Below are positions 40,958-58,779 of a stretch of 64,000 nucleotides of DNA, one piece after another. Both the position numbers and the translations under genes were made by a program. The stretch covers positions 31,147,299 to 31,211,298 of the forward strand of contig CM032128.1 of NCBI GenBank assembly GCA_018894105.1, given 5' to 3'. Position 1 is the first letter of the stretch. Each line of letters starts with the position of its first letter. Origin of the DNA: Jacaranda mimosifolia (Eukaryota > Streptophyta > Magnoliopsida > Lamiales > Bignoniaceae). The notes beneath the pieces are model-generated. The model was not told where the DNA came from, did not search any database, and worked only from the letters and a program-made list of their open reading frames with translations.

Positions 40958-43560
40958 TAAATCTACGGAAAGCTTCATGTATATTTTCCCTACCAGACAA
41001 CAAGTTTCTGAAAAGTGAGACAACAAAGTATAATAATTTAGTTGATCGCATCAGGTTAGTTCTCTCTCAGAGTTTGTTAGAGAACTCAGAAAGATTCGCG
41101 GGCTCAATCACATGGAAGTTTGCTTGGGTTGGAATTATAGTGCCTTTCCCATTATCTTTCTAACCATAGCAGAGGGATGTTTACAGACAAATGTATTTGT
41201 AAGTAACTTTCTTTTTCGCCCCTATGTTGTGTTCAAACCACTGTATGTATTGTATGAAAAGTACACAGACAATTTCCAAGTGATGCTTAATAAAAGTCAA
41301 CAGCAGTATCCTCTGCGCTCTGATTAGTTATCACTGTATGGAGGATCCATTTTTGGCTGCAACTATACCAATGCTGCTTCTGCTTCTATCAGGCTTACAG
41401 CCAATGTTCTTTGTATGAAGTTCAAATGCACTGGTTTTTTACTGCCCAAATGCGATACTCGTGTTTTGCCCATGAGATTATATCGATAAAAAGTTATTGA
41501 TTGTATTAAGTGATTGTAGAGTTGATTGTTCCAATTAGGGGTCTAATGGGTCGAGTTCAAATTCAATAAAAATTCTAGATCTTAATGGCTAAAATTCGGG
41601 CTCAAAATAAGAAAAATCCAAGCTGGGCAAGAAACCTCGAGCTTGCGAGCTTAGTGTTATTCGAGCACAAGCTTAATTCACCAAATAAATTTGATATCGA
41701 ATAAAATATTAAATTATTAATATATACTAATTATTAATATTATATATTGAAAAAAAAGGGGGTTTGTGGGCTGTTGAACTATTAAATCAGAGCTCAAGTT
41801 TGGCTCATTATAAAGTTCAAGTTCTAATGAAGCAATAATCGAACTGGCTTACGAGGGCTTGCAAGGTGGCTCAACTCATCTTATATCCTAGTTCCAACTT
41901 TTCAATTCATAGCATTACTTCTACATTATAATTGCACTAGTAAAGTCTAAAGAAAATAGATAAATGGAAGATAAAAAAATAAAAGAGGTACAAACTAATT
42001 ATAAAAGTACCTCTCAAACTATTTGATTGTTTGGTGAGTACGTTGTTCTCAAAGAGGAGGTTGAGAAAGAAGTATGAGACTTCTTAAGGCATTTGAGGCA
42101 AAGGGTTTTAGTTTTAGAATATGCAAAGAGCTTCGAGTCTCTGATGCTGGAAGCCGGAAGCTGGATTGCAGTTGTGGATTCAAAATGAACTTAATTAGGA
42201 GGAAGAAAGTGAAGGATTTTGCTTCACCTATCATGGTAAAACTAGGAGTTTAATGGATTTCAAAAGAAGGGTAATAATTGTTCACAAAAAAAGGACTCAA
42301 TAATTATTTATCTATGGGAATCAAGAGTAAAAATTTGATGAATATAAATCTCGTAAAACTTTTGTTTAGAATAATAATATGTCAAACTAGTTAAGCAAGA
42401 TTGGATTATTATTAATTATTATTATGGCCATTGGATAATTTGAATTTATTGTAATGATCACAGAGGCAAATACTATTATTAACCAAGAAAATAATGAATT
42501 TAAATTCTTTTAAGCCAACCTTAAAATTCTGTATCTATTTCCAGGTCAAGCAAAACTTGACTACCAACCCTTTTCTTCTTTTGAATGTGAACTACTAATT
42601 CCTGTCTGAGATATGCATGTCAAATGCTAAATAAAGATCTGGCCCAAGATAACAATAATAATGTTGGCCTTCTTTTACAGATCATCAAAACAATCATTTT
42701 ATCTATTAATTTATAATTGGATTCTTATGGTTATTCCTATTGAATATAAGACTTGAATGTTTTATTTGTCCAATGACTAATTAATGATCAACAGAACCTT
42801 TTTTATTTTATAAATGAAGATTCATGCTTTTATCAAATTAAACAAAGTGAATTTAAGGTATTTGCACTTATATATAGTTTATTTTAATTGCTATATAGTT
42901 GTAATAAACAAATTGTATTAAATATTGATCTTGTGCATCCTCATTACAACGTTAGCAAACTATTTAATGTGGTTGGCTGAACAGAAATTAAATAATATAA
43001 TGAGCACGCTCAAATTTCATAAGCAATGTAATTTTTGTTTTCATAAATTTCTAATCCACATCTTTCTTCAATTTTTTACAATATTTCTATTATGTTCCCC
43101 TAATATTTCTAAAATTTTTTGAATATAACTCCAAAAAACACCAAGAAAAATGAAATTTTAATTCATGAATACAACAGAATATAGATATTTCTTTTTTCAG
43201 AGATGCACTTGATCCAATTATTACTAATGATTCAAACTTTATACAGACGAGTTGCAACCTGTAATGTTAGCTTACTTTATTATAATCACGACTCTTTTGT
43301 CCAAACTATTGTAATATTTGTGTTGTCCAAAGTATAAGATGCATAATGATTTGACATTATATCTATCTTTCTTCAACTTATAATCCACAACATTATGTTC
43401 TGGATAATTTCCATGTCTTATTGTGCTCCAACTCTGCGAACAAGTAACATCAAAGGTTTCTTGAAATAGCACAAAAGTTACAAAACTTATACCATAAGTT
43501 GTTCAAAAGAATTAATCAATCAATAGCAGTTAATAAGATAAAAATCACTACCAAAACCTA
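40958..43560. other. Intergenic DNA between the NDR and GRAS genes
   Basis: The NDR 3' UTR occupies the first few hundred bases. 41530-41890 looks like a decayed repeat (next entry). The rest is AT-rich with no gene seen; short open frames (for example 42925-43122) lack coding character. Confidence 0.5.
41530..41890. repeat. Decayed transposon-like repeat with cgagcttg motifs
   Basis: Motifs such as cctcgagcttgcgagctt, attcgagcacaagctt, gagctcaagtttggctc and ggcttgcaaggtggctca resemble widespread plant dispersed repeats rich in gagctcgag. An AT-rich centre (41690-41750) divides two halves. Ends and target duplication are not clear. Confidence 0.35.
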
Positions 43561-43790
43561 CGTGTTATTCTTGGCAGTTTCCCATTATCTTCACCTTTCT
43601 GTCTCACTATGCCGGCCAACCTATCTTGAATAAAATAACTCACGACTTAGAAATTCTGACGATTTCTTTTCTCCTTTTCCCTGGTTTTTCTCCCTTCAAA
43701 TACTGGCCGGCACACCCCTTTGCAGCCCTCCCACCACAACCTTAGTCATTTCTTCATACATAGAAATTTCTTTTTGCTTCGATTTCTCTG

Positions 43791-45293
43791 ATGCCGTTTG
43801 AATTCTTGCATGTGATGCAACCTCAGGAAGAGCAGTTAAACGGCTTTTCCGGGGCTTCTTCTGCCAAGAATTTCGAGCTGTCTCAGTGGGTGGAGCATGT
43901 CACCAAGCAACTCATAGAAGACCTGCCGGAAAACAATAACGAAAACGAATTACCCGGAAACTTCCAGGCTGAACCGCCACGACTGGAAGCGCACGAGGAG
44001 GCCGGTGGCGGTGGCCTCGCAGCGCTAAAGCCGAGAAAAGTCGCCAGGAGGAGCTCCAACGACAGCCCTGGATCGATTTTCTTGGAACAGTGGAGCACTG
44101 ATGATCATCATCACAACGATCATCAAACTGATTTCCAAGTAGAAAGCACTAAAATAAACATCATGAACAATAGAATATCGCCTGACGAACCGGGCCTGAA
44201 TCTGCTGACTCTCCTCCTGGAATGTGCCGTCGCCATATCAGTGGATAATCTAGGCGAAGCCCACAGAATGCTGCTCGAGCTAACACAAATGGCGTCCCCT
44301 TACCGCTCTTCTTGCGCGGAAAGAGTCGTCGCCTATTTCGCCAAGGCCATGTCCAGTAGAGTGATGAACTCCTGGCTAGGCGTCTCCTCCCCTTTGATCA
44401 ACATCAAGAACACACACGCCGCCTTCCAAATCTATAACCACGTCTCTCCTTTCATCAAATTCGCCCATTTTACCTCAAACCAGGCGATTTTGGAAGCGTT
44501 TCATCGCCACGAAAGGGTGCACATCATTGATCTCGACATTATGCAGGGCTTGCAATGGCCGGCGTTGTTCCACATTCTTGCAACTCGGGCCGAGGGCCCA
44601 CCCCATGTCCGGATGACGGGCCTGGGTAGTTCTATGGATTTACTGTCAGATACTGGTAAGCAGCTCTCCAATTTCGCCAGGCGCCTTGGAATGTACTTCG
44701 AGTTCCACCCGGTAGACAAGAAATCCGGAGACATTATGGATATATCAGAACTTCAAATCAGGACAGGCGAAACATTAGCAGTCCACTGGCTGCAGCACTC
44801 TTTGTACGATGCGACGGGCCCGGATTGGAAAACCATGAGACTACTCCAGGGCCTGAGCCCGAGAGTGATCACATTAGTGGAGCAAGAAATTGCACACGGG
44901 GGCTCGTTTCTAGACAGGTTTGTGAGCTCTCTTCACTATTATTCCACCCTTTTTGACTCTCTGGGGGCATTCTTGCCGGGCGATGATCCGGACCGGCACC
45001 AGGTGGAGCACTGCCTGCTGCACAGGGAGATTAACAACGTGCTGGCAATTGGAGGCCCGGCCCGGAGTGGGGAAGATAAGTTCAGGCATTGGAGAAACGA
45101 GCTTTTGAAGAATGGATTTTTGCAGATTCCAATGAGCACAAATTCAATGGCGCAAGCGCAATTGATTCTGAATATGTTTCCTCCAGCTCATGGGTATAGT
45201 CTTGTCCAGGGAGATGGGACACTCAGGCTGGGGTGGAAGGAGACTAGCTTGTATACTGCCTCCGCTTGGACTTCATTAAATCCTCTTAGATAG
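43791..45293 (+). CDS. SCL23: GRAS transcription regulator, SCARECROW-LIKE 23 type
   Basis: A single 500-codon exon. Residues 1-130 are variable and low in complexity (Asn/Glu-rich 46-55, basic PRKVARRSS 81-89, His-rich 106-111). The GRAS domain fills 132-494. Leucine heptad I starts LLTLLLECAVAIS (138-150), the VHIID motif is VHIID at 243-247 followed by MQGLQWPALFHIL, and heptad II and the PFYRE region follow. LAVHWLQHSLYDATGPDW (329-346), NNVLAIGGPARSGEDKF (415-431) and the SAW motif ending WKETSLYTASAWTS are very close to SCR/SCL23. The C terminus GWKETSLYTASAW and the lack of an intron favour SCL23 over SCARECROW, though the N-terminal region is longer than in Arabidopsis SCL23. The family works in the nucleus with SHORT-ROOT in endodermis and bundle-sheath fate. 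Confidence 0.88.
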   Translation: MPFEFLHVMQPQEEQLNGFSGASSAKNFELSQWVEHVTKQLIEDLPENNNENELPGNFQAEPPRLEAHEEAGGGGLAALKPRKVARRSSNDSPGSIFLEQWSTDDHHHNDHQTDFQVESTKINIMNNRISPDEPGLNLLTLLLECAVAISVDNLGEAHRMLLELTQMASPYRSSCAERVVAYFAKAMSSRVMNSWLGVSSPLINIKNTHAAFQIYNHVSPFIKFAHFTSNQAILEAFHRHERVHIIDLDIMQGLQWPALFHILATRAEGPPHVRMTGLGSSMDLLSDTGKQLSNFARRLGMYFEFHPVDKKSGDIMDISELQIRTGETLAVHWLQHSLYDATGPDWKTMRLLQGLSPRVITLVEQEIAHGGSFLDRFVSSLHYYSTLFDSLGAFLPGDDPDRHQVEHCLLHREINNVLAIGGPARSGEDKFRHWRNELLKNGFLQIPMSTNSMAQAQLILNMFPPAHGYSLVQGDGTLRLGWKETSLYTASAWTSLNPLR

Positions 45294-46512
45294 GCGAAAA
45301 AATTTTCAGTTCAAATTCTCAACATCAACTTATACCATTTTATAATATAGATAAATGTTGAGTATATAAAATATCTTTTTTAATAAGTTTTTAAGTATGA
45401 ATCACACACACACACACATATCTGACGTGTATTTATAAAATAACATTAAAATAAAATATTAATTAAAATGATAAGTTTCTTGTCTTTGTTTAATTTTGAT
45501 TTTTTTCTTTGTTAGTTTTGATTATAACTCACAACGATCATCAAGTTATGTGGACTACTTATAGTGGCTTCTAGTTATAAGAGGGAAGGAAGAAATGTAA
45601 ATTTAACATAGATGAAAATCAAGTAAACTTTATTGATTTAAATGGAAAGAGAATATTTTTCTTATAAATTGTATGGATTTTAGTGACCTTGTGACGGGAT
45701 GATTGGGTATGTTTGGAAAGTGTTTGCAACAATTTTTACTTAAGTGTTTTTTAATTTTTAATTTAAATTTAAACATCTTTGAATGGCTGAAAATTTATGC
45801 GTTAAATTTTTCTAAAGTGGGAAAAAAAAATATATATCAACCTAGGGGTAAATTCTAGACATTCTTGATATTTTTATGAATAGTATAAAGTTATTTCCTA
45901 TATTTTTACCCTCAAAGTGAAGCATTTCATAATTTTTTTAATATTTAATAGGTATGTTAGTCATTTCATTAAATAGTGAATATTACAGCCGTTTTATTAA
46001 ATACTATTTCAATATTAAATTAACAAAACTCACTATATGCTAGAGAGAAATAGAAATGATAGAATAAAGTAATTAATAATAATATGCTTAAGTTTTCTTT
46101 GAGTTTATAAACAAACCTATTCTAGTCAATGCATAATAAAATAATATATATATATATATATATAAATCTGGTGGAATGAAGAGTAAGTAGTCACCTTTTA
46201 CCCAAAATGAACATTACATTACTATTAGTAGATACTACAATAAAAAAATTAGATAAAAAAACAAAAGAAGAAGTAATATTGAAAGCATAGATACTACAAT
46301 ATGTTTCATTAGTTCATTAATTATTTTGTAATACGACAAATAATATTAAGACATCCTAATTTCATGTAGATAAATTAAGATTGTGATAAGCTAATATCAC
46401 AGAGATAAGTTTAAAAAAAAATTAAAAAAGAAAATCGAGACTATTGTAGAGTTTGAATCTTAAATTATGTTTCCTACTTTCCTTTTCACCGCATAAACAA
46501 AAATAGAATAAT
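45294..46512. other. AT-rich intergenic DNA after the GRAS gene
   Basis: No gene seen. It contains an (AT)n run at about 46144-46164 and a short (AC)n run near 45404-45418. Confidence 0.55.
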
Positions 46513-46515
46513 TAA

Positions 46516-47028
46516 GGCTATGTTTGGTTACATTTTACTAGAACAAATTCAGTTTGAATATAACCAAAAATATGGGTTGATTTTTGCCAAAATATCAAAT
46601 TCCAATCCCCAAAAATACCCCTTCAAATCAATTGGCTTATTACCAAAAACCCCATATACATATATATACATATCATAATATTTTATCATTATTTTTACAA
46701 TTAAAAAAATCATATCCAGTCATCACATATAGATACATATACATATTATATATTTTATTATTATTATTATTATTACAATAAAAAATATTATTCAATTCCA
46801 TTTTCATCCCAAAAACCCAACAAAAAAGTATTAATTTGACTGTTACAGTAAAAATTGTTTCCTCCCAAAATATAAACAAACATACTAAAATTCTTAAAAA
46901 TAATTTTCTAACTATCCTCCAAAACATAAACAAACATCCATCACATTTTCTAGCACAAATTTTACATTTCTCAACCCCACTCCCAAAACACGTAATCCAA
47001 AACATACAAAATGTAACCAAATATTACC
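46516..47028. mobile_element. Tourist-like MITE, 513 bp
   Basis: Terminal inverted repeats are ggctatgtttggttacatt on the left, and ggtaatatttggttacatt as the complement of the right end. TAA lies at 46513-46515 and 47029-47031, fitting a PIF/Harbinger target duplication. The interior is AT-rich and non-coding; open frames on both strands are spurious. Confidence 0.75.
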
Positions 47029-47614
47029 TAAGTTATATTTTTACTTTGTCACGTATTATTCATGATTTACACAAAATCTTTTATCATAATTTTTAACTTT
47101 AATTTTCTTATTTTGGGATGAAAATAACTGTATGTTTACCTATAGAGCACGTAAATATTGCTAGTACTTTAAATTAATATTAATCCCTGGTAATTCTTTT
47201 CACTAATCATATGAATAATCTTGTCATGACAGCTTGGTCCCAAGTAATTAAGTTGCCGCTGGCTTTGGAGATGGTGACCTTTTGTGTTTTTCTCTACTGT
47301 ATTTTGAAGATTCTCCAGCTGCGTTATCATACTCAATTACAGTGCTATATATATATATATATATATCTGTGTGCGTGTGTGTGTGAATCGGATATATTAT
47401 TCGGAACTAGTGGGATTCATTATTTTCGTCTTCTTTAATCTTTAGTCGAGATAAGAGTTGGATTTTTTAGTTTCTTTTAAATAAATTTGCCTATACTTTT
47501 ATATATAATTAGTCAGCAATCATTTCATAAGATAAAAAAATCATTTATTTCATGAGATAATAGTATTACAAATACCTAGAATCAGCAAATTAAAAGTATA
47601 TATATAAAGACTAA

Positions 47615-47979
47615 CAGTCCGTTTGTTTTTGTTTTCTAAACTCATTTTCATTTTCTATTGAAAATGAAAACACAGAGTCATCAATTTTCCCCCCATTTTT
47701 ACAGATATTTTCATTCTTGGAATATTCATCCAGACAAACTCTTCCACTCTCTCTTTATTTTTACTTTTTATTTTTTCCTACTTACATTTACAAAACTTTT
47801 AATACAAAAATATTATATTTTTCAAATACAACTTATTTTCAATCCTACATAATTCTTGCATTTTAAAAAAAATATTCAAACAATATTTTATTTTTTAAAA
47901 TCTATTTATAACTAACTTTTCGCTATTTATTTTTACCAGAAAACGAAAATGCCTCCAGAAAATAAATCCAAATGGGCCC
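47615..47979. mobile_element. MITE-like element, 365 bp
   Basis: The left end is cagtccgtttgtttttgttttct and the complement of the right end is gggcccatttggatttattttct, an imperfect inverted repeat. TAA flanks both sides (47612-47614, 47980-47982). Interior cattttcattttc runs resemble the insertion in NECAP intron 2. Confidence 0.55.
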
Positions 47980-49107
47980 TAAATACTTTGGATGCAAATT
48001 GATTAATGAAATGGACAAATTATTTAGGTTTTTTTGTAATTGTTAGAATGTTAACTTTTAAATAAAAATAACAGTCAGATTTTATCGAATTACACTTCTT
48101 TTGGGGAAAAAAATGTAAATTAATTGAACATGTTTAAAGATTGCAAGTGTTGAAGAAAGTCTGTTAACAAATAATTATTTCTTTTCGCAACTTTCTGTAT
48201 GGTCATATTTCTCATTTCAAATTTTCAATTGAAATTCATGACTTTTCACGTTTCCACTTACAATTTATTCATTTAAATAACTTACATTCGATAATGATTT
48301 CTTATTCAGTAGAAAGTAATTTTTAATAATTAATTGAGTACGTTATTAACTCGCATGTATAAATTTAAAATATTTTCATTACAATAATAAAACCCACTTA
48401 AGTAATTGTCCACTCAACTTTATTAATACCAATTTTTTAGCAATATGTATACGTAGGTATGTATTGGACTATGAATTGATGAGTGTACATATTCTGCAAA
48501 AACTTCGATTAATAATGCAGATAATTCGAATATCAATTAAATATCAACTAAACTAAATTAAAAAATACTGCAAACTACATTATTAATATAGTTTTCTAAG
48601 ATAGTTAATTATCAAAAATAAAAATCTAATTTTGTATGATGAATCATCAATTGTATTTCTTTTTTTTTTTCCCTTTTAGATAGTATAAATTTTTCAATAT
48701 TTCCATCCATAAATATGTTGCATGTCACACATATATATGTCTATGTACATAAATTAAATAAAAAAGTATTTATATTGATCTAGGATAATTTTGAAGCTAC
48801 TATTTTGTCTCTCATAACTGAACGAAACTATCAAATATTTCATGATCGATATGTTTTTATATTGAGATATAGGGAATAGAATATATATGTATATAACTTT
48901 TTGAGTTCGATATAAATTCAAACAAATGGGACTAAGGATGTGATATAATTATGAAGTTACTATAGTATATACTCAAATATGTATTATATATATATATATA
49001 TCAAACATTTTGTAACCCACATATTTTTATAAATTGGAGGGATGTACTTGATTGATAGCTAATGTTTTGTCTTTGAATTAAAATTATATGAATGCCTTAA
49101 TAAAATT

Positions 49108-49366
49108 GGGCTAATACAAATTGACTCCCTTGTAATAATCAAAATAGGCAAACACGTCCCTGTGGTAAAAAAAAAAAATCAAAACACCACCATATATTTT
49201 TTAAAATAGGCATATCGCCTCTTCCATGACAAGGGATGTTTTGCCTATTTCTATAAACACATAGTGGTGTTTTGAATTTTTCTTTCTTTCTTTCTTTCTT
49301 TTTTTAAATTACAAGGGGTGTTTTGCCTATTTCAATCATTATAAGAAAGTCAATTTGTATTATCCC
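49108..49366. mobile_element. Mutator-like foldback MITE, 259 bp
   Basis: Both flanks read TAATAAAATT (49098-49107 and 49367-49376), a perfect 10-bp target duplication. The ends are inverted repeats of about 47 bp (gggctaatacaaattgact and the complement gggataatacaaattgact), and further inward caaaacaccacc pairs with ggtggtgttttg. Almost the whole element can fold into one hairpin. Duplication length and long TIRs fit a MULE-derived MITE. Confidence 0.85.
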
Positions 49367-49379
49367 TAATAAAATTACA

Positions 49380-51480
49380 TTAACAATAAGCCAATGGTTG
49401 GATGATGCATTACTAAAATACATATTTTAGTTTTTCTTTTCCAACTTCTTTCTCTCAATATTTTATTAGTTTGACATTTGAACATAAAAAAAAAATTATT
49501 TATTCGCTCAACAATATTCTCTTTATTTTTTTGTGTGAGGTTTACAGTTTGAATCATGATAAATTCTTGATATTGTGAGTCTGTGTATAAATTTTTTTCA
49601 AAAAAAAAAAAGAAAAAAGGAAAAAACTCAAGATTATTGCAAGTGGAGTCTAAACATTAGTTCGTGTTAGAAAGTTATTATGCAACCTAATGATTTTCAT
49701 ATTTCAATAATCTTTGGCAGCAATTTATGACATTATTAATTAAAAGTATCATTTGACAAAACAATATGCCAGCAAATCATGGAAAGAGAAAAAGAGGGGG
49801 AAAAAAAGGAAAAAAAAAAAAAAAAGAAGATGAAGAAGAAAGAGAATGTGTAGAAGAATGAGCTTGAAATATGGCCCACCAACTCCAAGTAAAATATTAT
49901 AACCTTAATAATTAATTAAAGCATTGGAAGACAAAATTGCATGATATGATACTAATAATTAATCCCCTAAACTAATCCCAAATGCATGGGATAAAGAAAA
50001 TGAAATGGTAATAGTCCATTTATTAGGGGAATGCACGTTTGTGAGTGGAGCCTTGTCCTTTAACCACACAACTCTACCTATCATCATCATATGTTGTCAA
50101 CATCATCACATCAACTTTTTTTTTTAATCATCATTATTATTATAAAAAAAAAACTATTTTCTGTCTAAAGTAAAAATTATTTTTTGCATTTCACAAGTTT
50201 TAAACTCTATTTTTTTTTACAAAATTAAAAAATATTAGAAATTCGTATACTTATATGTAGTTATGATACTAAATTTATCATTTTTACTTGTTCCGCACAT
50301 TCAATAAATTTAGTTTATAATTGCAATATTCAATCCAAATAACTATCATATTTTCAAAAACTTCCATTATCATAAGATAAGCTCAGATGGATTTTGAAAA
50401 AATAATAATAATTTGGTAATGGATTTTGAAATGTTTATTTTACTGTTGCTGTTTCATAATTATGGAAGTAATAGATATATATTTTAGATGATGCTAATTT
50501 TAGTATAATACATGCACAAGTAATATATATTACTCAAAAGCATTTTATACATGTGAGAATCGCGTGCAACGGTTACTAGTACAATTAAAAAATAAAATTT
50601 TTGATTGAATTTAGAGTGAATTATAATTTAAATTTATTCATATTTACTCTATAATTTCACATTTCAAAAATCTTGATAAGTGATTAAACTATGTCAGATA
50701 AAAATTTCTCTATATACTATTTTTTTTTTTAAATAATGAGATCTCTAGCCAAACATAAAAGTTATTAACGCTTTACTACTATGTGCAAAACGAAAATTAT
50801 ATATGTTATATTATTGATGGGATAATGCGTATGTTGCATGTATTGATGAAGTTAATGTATTTGAGATAATTTACAAGTTCTCTCTCTCTCAATCATCATC
50901 CTTCGAGACATTTTTTTAAAATGACAAAATTTTTAAACTAGCTCAAACTTTGAACTTCAGACCTGACAATAAATATAATTATTATAATTAGTACCAAATG
51001 ATGATCATGCACGTATTTCCAAATTTTCAATAATGAGGTGATATAGAGTATTGTATCATATAAAAAGAGTTGAGAATTTTAAAATAATCTAAAATTTATT
51101 TTTTCTCTCAGTACTAAGATCTTTAGACAAAACTCCTTATTGTAGTACATTAATACAGTCGATGCTTAATCTTCATGTTTTATGATGGATTTGGTCTTTC
51201 ATATACAACAAATTCAATTTTTTATTTTATTTTTTTAATTTATCATGTTGACTCTTTTGCAATTTTTATAGTTTATACATTTTAGTCTTAATTTGTCATG
51301 ATATATAATATTATCGAAATAGTTTATTTCAAAAACCTGAAAAAGATTGTAGTAGTTTTATATTAAAGTTAAAAAGGAAAAATAAAATTTAAAAAGAAAA
51401 ATGGAAAAACACAAATAAAATAGTTGCTCTCTTTTTTCCAACGCCTACCACTCACCCCCTAATCAATCATCAATCTTTTC
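49380..51480. other. AT-rich intergenic DNA upstream of the CK1-like gene
   Basis: No gene seen. It has poly-A and poly-T runs and a purine-rich tract at about 49785-49860 (aaaaagaggggg, gaagatgaagaag). The last part is the presumed promoter region of the kinase gene. Confidence 0.55.
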
Positions 51481-51554
51481 TTCTCTCTCTCATCCCATAT
51501 TACTTTTCCACACAAACAGCGCACACAAAATCCACTGTTTTGCTCTCCCTTAAC

Positions 51555-51578
51555 TCTCTCTCTCTCTCTCTCTCTCTC
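51555..51578 (+). repeat. (TC)n run in the CK1-like gene leader or promoter
   Basis: About 12 TC units in a pyrimidine-rich stretch about 450 bp before the start codon, a common feature of plant core promoters and 5' UTRs. Confidence 0.85.
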
Positions 51579-51735
51579 TAATCCCTCAATTCTCGCTCAT
51601 TTGTCTCCCCTTTGTATTGTTCGTAATCATCATCCCCATTAATTTTTTTTCCGATTGATTCATTAAAGAAAACTTACTCTGCCGTTATAAATATCCTTGT
51701 TTGATTTTTGATCGGTCGTTTTTGGGTTTTGATCA

Positions 51736-51790
51736 ATGAGGAGGGATGATGGGTTCGTGAATTAGGGTTTCTGTCCTTTCCAGGATGTAG
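51736..51790 (+). promoter_or_regulatory. Short upstream ORFs including a start-stop ATGTAG
   Basis: 51736-51765 encodes MRRDDGFVN and stops; 51746-51760 encodes MMGS; 51785-51790 is ATGTAG, a start codon directly followed by a stop. They lie 220-270 bp before the kinase ATG. If no leader intron removes them, they could limit translation. An acceptor-like tract (taattgcag, ending near 51926) means a 5' UTR intron is possible. Confidence 0.45.
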
Positions 51791-52008
51791 TTCGCGGACA
51801 GAAGGGAGTTTTGATCCGTATTTGTTCGCTGATTTCTCCGATCCACTGTGGGGAACCCGGATTTGGCAATTTTATTGCGTTGCTTTTGGACGTTTATTGG
51901 CTCGGATTGGGGTTTCTAATTGCAGATTAAGGCTGCTGAAATTGCCGACATTTTTTGGAGTTGAAGGGTGAATTTGGAATTTGGGGTTTGTTGAATTGGG
52001 TGGTTGCC

Positions 52009-58743
<6,735 letters not shown>

Positions 58744-58779
58744 CTGGAATGGTTTTTGTAAAAGGTAACGTGGAAGTGC

